A stretch of 64,000 nucleotides of DNA from contig JBAIAA010000658.1 of assembly GCA_037893245.1 (NCBI GenBank), forward strand, positions 372,001 through 436,000, in the 5' to 3' direction. A model generated the notes under the pieces. It was not told where the DNA came from, searched no databases, and saw only the letters and a program-made list of their open reading frames with translations. Below, piece after piece: positions 60,471 to 64,000 of this stretch; the stretch's first letter is position 1; every line of letters starts with the position of its first letter. The DNA is from Crossaster papposus. Its lineage: Eukaryota > Echinodermata > Asteroidea > Velatida > Solasteridae. Both the position numbers and the translations under genes were made by a program.

Positions 60471-61379
60471 TGTCACGAAATTAAGTCTTTTGTACAGTTG
60501 TCTTTTGTGTGAGCATACTTTATATTGTCTGCAGGGCTGTACAGTACATGTGTTCCATGCCTTGAATAGTTGCAGCATGATCCGAATGCAGGAATTTGAG
60601 GCATTCCGCGTTGTTTGTCGCAGTATAAAAGTAGTAGAAATTTAGGGGTACGGCGGAGTACTCGCTGGCACGGTGGTGGAACATACTTCGTGGGAGACGT
60701 CCGGGGCCGCTAAGCGACCACCTACCCGTCTACCGGAGATGATGGACGCTGGCCGTATAGGACACGAGTCTTCAGGGAGTTCCGTACCACTGTGCCATTG
60801 ACCCGCCCGTTTCACAAGACTTTGGTGTCACCACTATTTAAACCAGAAGGAGTACTGTTGAGTATTGACAGAATTTGTTGGGCCAATATGACAAGTGAAA
60901 TGTTTGGATTACTTATTAAAATATCGCTCTTGCTTTCACTTTTGCATGCTTGCAGGGTTTTAATTGGGGGTCCACGTGCTGCGGACTACGTGCTGAATGG
61001 TCATGCTGCTTCTGTTGCCATACATTAGTTGTTTATGTATTTTGTTCTCGCTTTGTATAGGTTTTGTTGCTTTACTAATTAATTGGTAAATCGCAAGCTA
61101 AACATTAACGCTAATTAATCATAGTAAACAGCTTGCATGGTTTGATTTGGTAATGTGCTTTCGCTTTAATTTATTGATTTGCTTGTTGTTAAATTACGTA
61201 CAATTAAATATTTTCTTTAATATGTTCAGGATTTCATTATGACCAAGGTGCTGTCAAAAATAAGAACAAAAAAAACTATAAATTAAAAATTAATTAAATT
61301 AAATAGTGTCCCGTTTTCCTTTTTGTGAAATTGTACATTTTTGGCTTTAACTGATCTTCAGTTGAGTGAACTCGTGACA
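60471..61379 (+). repeat. 3' LTR of the Gmr1-like element
   Basis: A 909-bp LTR from TGTCACGAAATTAAG to CTCGTGACA with a TATAAAA box at 60,624-60,630. It matches the 5' LTR closely over its first 450 bp and carries a short AT-rich insert near 61,265-61,325 that is absent from the other LTR. Confidence 0.9.
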
Positions 61380-61384
61380 GTAGT

Positions 61385-61901
61385 ACATGTATTATTCTTA
61401 AATGAATAAGATTTTATGCTTTTTAGATAGATACAAACTTTTATAAACATTTCAATTTACAAAATGTAAACAATATCAAAAAAAGTACAACACATTTGTA
61501 CATGTACATCATTACGTGCATCTTTCAATTGTTCTTGTTCACGCGCTAGTCTTTCTAAAGCACCATTATGTAGTAAGTATAAGGAGCCCGGCATTTAATA
61601 GCGCTAGCACTGACCCACTACGATTAAATCATTCTACTACGCTATAATTAAATGTTGCCTATAAATTACAAAAACTAGAAGGGCACTCGATAGAGTGCAG
61701 ACCTCTGCCCCTACAGCTCCTTTCATTTTATTTTCTTGTAATAAGTTCCTTGACCGCGAAAACATGCCTTTTTTTAGTTTAAGAATTAAGTGTCCAGTAC
61801 CATTACTTACGAAATGTGGCATAAAGAAAAATACCTCAGTGCCACCTTAGAGTGTAAATAGCCAAGGCAGCGTACTTGTGGGACTTATCTTTCTAACTTT
61901 A
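61385..61901. other. AT-rich interval without a recognisable gene
   Basis: Lies between the Gmr1-like element and the short LTR element. The minus-strand frame at 61,637-61,822 has no recognised similarity. Confidence 0.45.
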
Positions 61902-61905
61902 ATAG

Positions 61906-62192
61906 TGTAACGCCCGTGCCGGTTGGGCGGTAGAGGGCGCTGGAGCGATTCCACGGTGGTGGGATCGCCCTGGTGGCTCCTGCTGGTGCGCCCCGGAAAC
62001 CCGCCTTTGGATTGCGCAAGCGCCGAACCAGTTCTAACCAGTTCGGGTGCCGCGTGATTGCGGGAGCCTGAAGTCCATGTTTTGGTCGGCAAGAGGTAAC
62101 AATAAACCAGAGAGAATCATCGGAAATACAGAATACTTGCGTCAAGAGTCCTTCTTGTGTGTGGTGTAGAACCCAGAGAAATCTACGTTACA
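61906..62192 (+). repeat. Left LTR of the young element
   Basis: 287 bp. Compared with the right LTR I see one difference, GGTAACAATAAACC here against GGTCACAATAAACC there. Confidence 0.92.
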
Positions 62193-62559
62193 TTGGTGGC
62201 AGCGGTGGGATACGGAAGGACGGGAAAAGACCAGGTGAAGTGTTCATGTTTTCAGATAGCACGGCAGCCAACTCGCCCCACGGCGAGAGGGCAGGCCAGG
62301 GCATGGGCCCAGGGAACGGGGCCAAGTCCAGGAAGCTTTCAGGCACTCTGTGCATTACGCCAGAGGAGGCCTTTTTTCAAGGATATACCAGAGAACTCTA
62401 GGGAGGTTATGGGGACTTGGGAGTCTGGATGTTTCCTGGGGGAGGAGTTAGAGAAGGATAGCGGGAATTTTCGGGACATGCGCCAATGGCTGGGGGCTTC
62501 AGTGCGTCCACTCCGATTTGGAGAGAGGGCGCCCTTCTCCATATTTGTCCGGGTCCGCT

Positions 62560-63122
62560 ACCAGGTCTGTCGGGGGGCCGCCCCATGCTGTAGACGGCGG
62601 CGCAGCAGACGGATGGTTCCACGCGGAACAATCCCAAGCTGTGCCCGTGGATGCAGTGGGGGGCGGGGCCTCGTCGAGACATTCTCTGGATCTTCTGCAG
62701 GAATGAAACCGAGTCGGGGGGGCCCGGCCCATGCTGTAGACGGCGGCGCGGCAGACGGCTCGCAACACTCGGAGCGAGCCCGAGCCGTGCCCGTCGGCGC
62801 AGCGGGGGCGGGGCCTCGCCGGGACGCCCACGCTCTCTAAGCCAGTCATCAGTCACAAGAGCCAGTCACAGGAATCAGTCACAAGAGCCAGTCACAGGAG
62901 CCAGTCACAGGAGCCAGTCAAGTCTTGACAGCTGGGGGTGTGCCGGAGCTGGGGGTGCCAGAGCTTGGGGTCGTCTGGCGGACCACGCGTGCGCGACGGA
63001 GTTGGACCACGCATGCGCCTTGGAGTCGGACCACGCATGCGCCTCGGAGTTGGACCACGCATGCGCGACGGAGTCGGACTGTGCATGCGCGACGGAGTCG
63101 GACCACGCACGCGCCTCGGGGA
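62560..63122. repeat. Internal repeats of the young LTR element
   Basis: Two copies of a 105-bp GC-rich segment (from about 62,565 and 62,720, with CCATGCTGTAGACGGCGGCG), a short AGCCAGTCACAGG array (62,850-62,925), and about six 24-bp units of GGACCACGCATGCGCC type (62,981-63,122). They open long frames in several registers that are probably not proteins. Confidence 0.85.
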
Positions 63123-63340
63123 GACGGCCCAGGCGTGGAGAGACATTCCACCGGAATTCTGGGAGCAGCTTCAGGCCACCTCCCACCTACTAGGCGGAAA
63201 CTTTTGAACTTTTCATTTTTTTGTAATGTAAATTGTTGTGTAATTGTTGGCGTTATGCGTTTTCCAGGGCGGTTGGCCGGGGTGCGGCAGCAGCGCCCAT
63301 GGTCTTGTTTGGGGGCAAACAAGGTCTTCGTGGGGGGCTG

Positions 63341-63627
63341 TGTAACGCCCGTGCCGGTTGGGCGGTAGAGGGCGCTGGAGCGATTCCACGGTGGTGGGAT
63401 CGCCCTGGTGGCTCCTGCTGGTGCGCCCCGGAAACCCGCCTTTGGATTGCGCAAGCGCCGAACCAGTTCTAACCAGTTCGGGTGCCGCGTGATTGCGGGA
63501 GCCTGAAGTCCATGTTTTGGTCGGCAAGAGGTCACAATAAACCAGAGAGAATCATCGGAAATACAGAATACTTGCGTCAAGAGTCCTTCTTGTGTGTGGT
63601 GTAGAACCCAGAGAAATCTACGTTACA
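63341..63627 (+). repeat. Right LTR of the young element
   Basis: 287 bp, near-identical to 61,906-62,192, ending CTACGTTACA and followed by the ATAG target copy. Confidence 0.92.
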
Positions 63628-63631
63628 ATAG

Positions 63632-64000
63632 AGTCATTGAGTAAAAACCACTAAAATCTCCCGACATTAAAAATATTGTTCAAAGTGATCCACATTTCTG
63701 ATGTGGTACATGTATGTGGGTCAAGATCAATCGAAAATTATCATCTTTTTCATATCAAAACTATCTAAAAAAAAAAAAAAGGCCTAACTTAAAAAGTTTA
63801 AGAGTGCCCATCACAAAATTTTCCAAGATTGTTTCTAACATCAAAAACTAACTTTAATTGCAAAAAATTGCTTAAACTTTGTAGTGGACGCACATAAAGT
63901 AATTTTAGTACGTATTTTTCTCTATGCTTTATGCTACGATTTTAACTGTATTTTATCATATGAAAACCCCTCAAAGAGCTTCAAAATGATGCACAGTTCG
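63632..64000. other. AT-rich interval without a recognisable gene
   Basis: Includes an A run at 63,767-63,780. No repeat of the window or coding motif was recognised. Confidence 0.45.

Larger units (their letters stand above)
51871..61379 (+). mobile_element. Gmr1-like Ty3/gypsy LTR retrotransposon fossil (integrase before RT)
   Basis: Bounded by LTRs of TG..CA form and flanked by GTAGT on both sides (51,866-51,870 and 61,380-61,384), a perfect 5-bp target duplication. Parts from left to right: 5' LTR; tRNA-Pro primer site; gag-like region about 53,911-54,321 (SYLTRFERYAKTINWHCKDW); integrase about 54,650-54,846 (TTTPYHPICNGLVERFN), interrupted by a foldback element and continuing about 58,295-58,800; reverse transcriptase about 59,110-59,630 (YIDDILVYSE near 59,513); RNase H about 59,880-60,275 (LQTDASDSG); polypurine tract; 3' LTR. 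No integrase follows RNase H. The integrase-first order is that of the deuterostome Gmr1 group. It is broken, with roughly ten breaks besides two insertions. The LTRs differ by a few per cent, so it is moderately young. Confidence 0.9.
61906..63627 (+). mobile_element. Young non-autonomous LTR element (1.7 kb)
   Basis: Two 287-bp direct LTRs (TGTAACGCCCGTGCC..CTACGTTACA) flank a 1.15-kb GC-rich interior. ATAG lies on both outer sides (61,902-61,905 and 63,628-63,631). Just inside the left LTR, TGGTGGCAGCGGTGGGAT resembles a primer site; just before the right LTR, TGGGGGGC is a purine-rich tract. I see no gag or pol domain inside, so it would depend on proteins of a related element. The LTRs differ at about one position, so the insertion is recent. 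The copy looks whole for its kind. Confidence 0.88.

Noticed and set aside
62157-63580. Several long GC-rich frames of 100-227 codons on both strands
   Set aside because: They overlap each other in different frames across minisatellite-like DNA and LTRs of a non-autonomous element; no gag or pol motif.

Overview
The window is repeat-rich metazoan DNA, most likely from a marine invertebrate deuterostome and probably an echinoderm. The reasons are: a Ty3/gypsy element of the deuterostome Gmr1 type, a tRNA-derived SINE with a CCTCCGGTTTTCCTCC-like tail, MITEs ending in GGGCCCAATTTC, frequent ACATGTAC words, and split exons of an animal DDAH gene. No prokaryotic operon, rRNA gene or true tRNA gene is present. 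The species call rests on repeat style and is an inference.

Host genes are sparse. Two minus-strand exons belong to dimethylarginine dimethylaminohydrolase (DDAH). One is a first exon at 11,873-12,238. The other is an exon at 46,696-46,846. Both end in phase 0 at the same point of the protein, so they come from two paralogous copies. The copy at 46.7 kb keeps the PDCVFVED active-site motif. The 12 kb copy has drifted there. Two blocks at the left edge (277-360, 631-920) recur in the same order at 47.2 and 51.1 kb, which suggests a local tandem duplication of the locus.

The rest is mobile DNA nested in mobile DNA. 1.6-8.9 kb: a long-TIR element (Z) holding broken LINE pieces and a SINE. 12.3-23.6 kb: an 11.2-kb long-TIR element (Y) carrying a USP-like plus Ulp1-like peptidase remnant. 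Y is interrupted by a DD41D mariner-like element, which is interrupted by a Harbinger-like element (W1), which is interrupted by a 305-bp MITE; the three insertions each have intact target duplications. Y also holds a LINE fragment and the 5' half of a PIF/Harbinger transposase gene with its own array of short terminal words. 24.5-33.9 kb: two opposite copies (X1, X2) of one non-autonomous family with perfect 8-bp target duplications, each hit by other MITEs. 34.3-37.9 kb: a LINE fragment split by a 2.9-kb foldback element. 37.9-44.7 kb: a broken Ty3/gypsy element on the minus strand with a tRNA-Leu primer site. 51.9-61.4 kb: a broken Gmr1-like Ty3/gypsy element on the plus strand with integrase ahead of reverse transcriptase and a tRNA-Pro primer site; it is itself split by a 3.4-kb foldback element that contains a Penelope-like fragment. 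61.9-63.6 kb: a short non-autonomous LTR element whose two LTRs differ at about one position, so it is very young.

A recurring theme is a MITE design in which the ends read GG(C)CC..TCAC.. or similar and the body is filled with many degenerate copies of one short word. Six or seven such families occur here, and one of them is attached to a recognisable Harbinger transposase. A second theme is long terminal inverted repeats built from tandem sub-repeats of about 150-210 bp.
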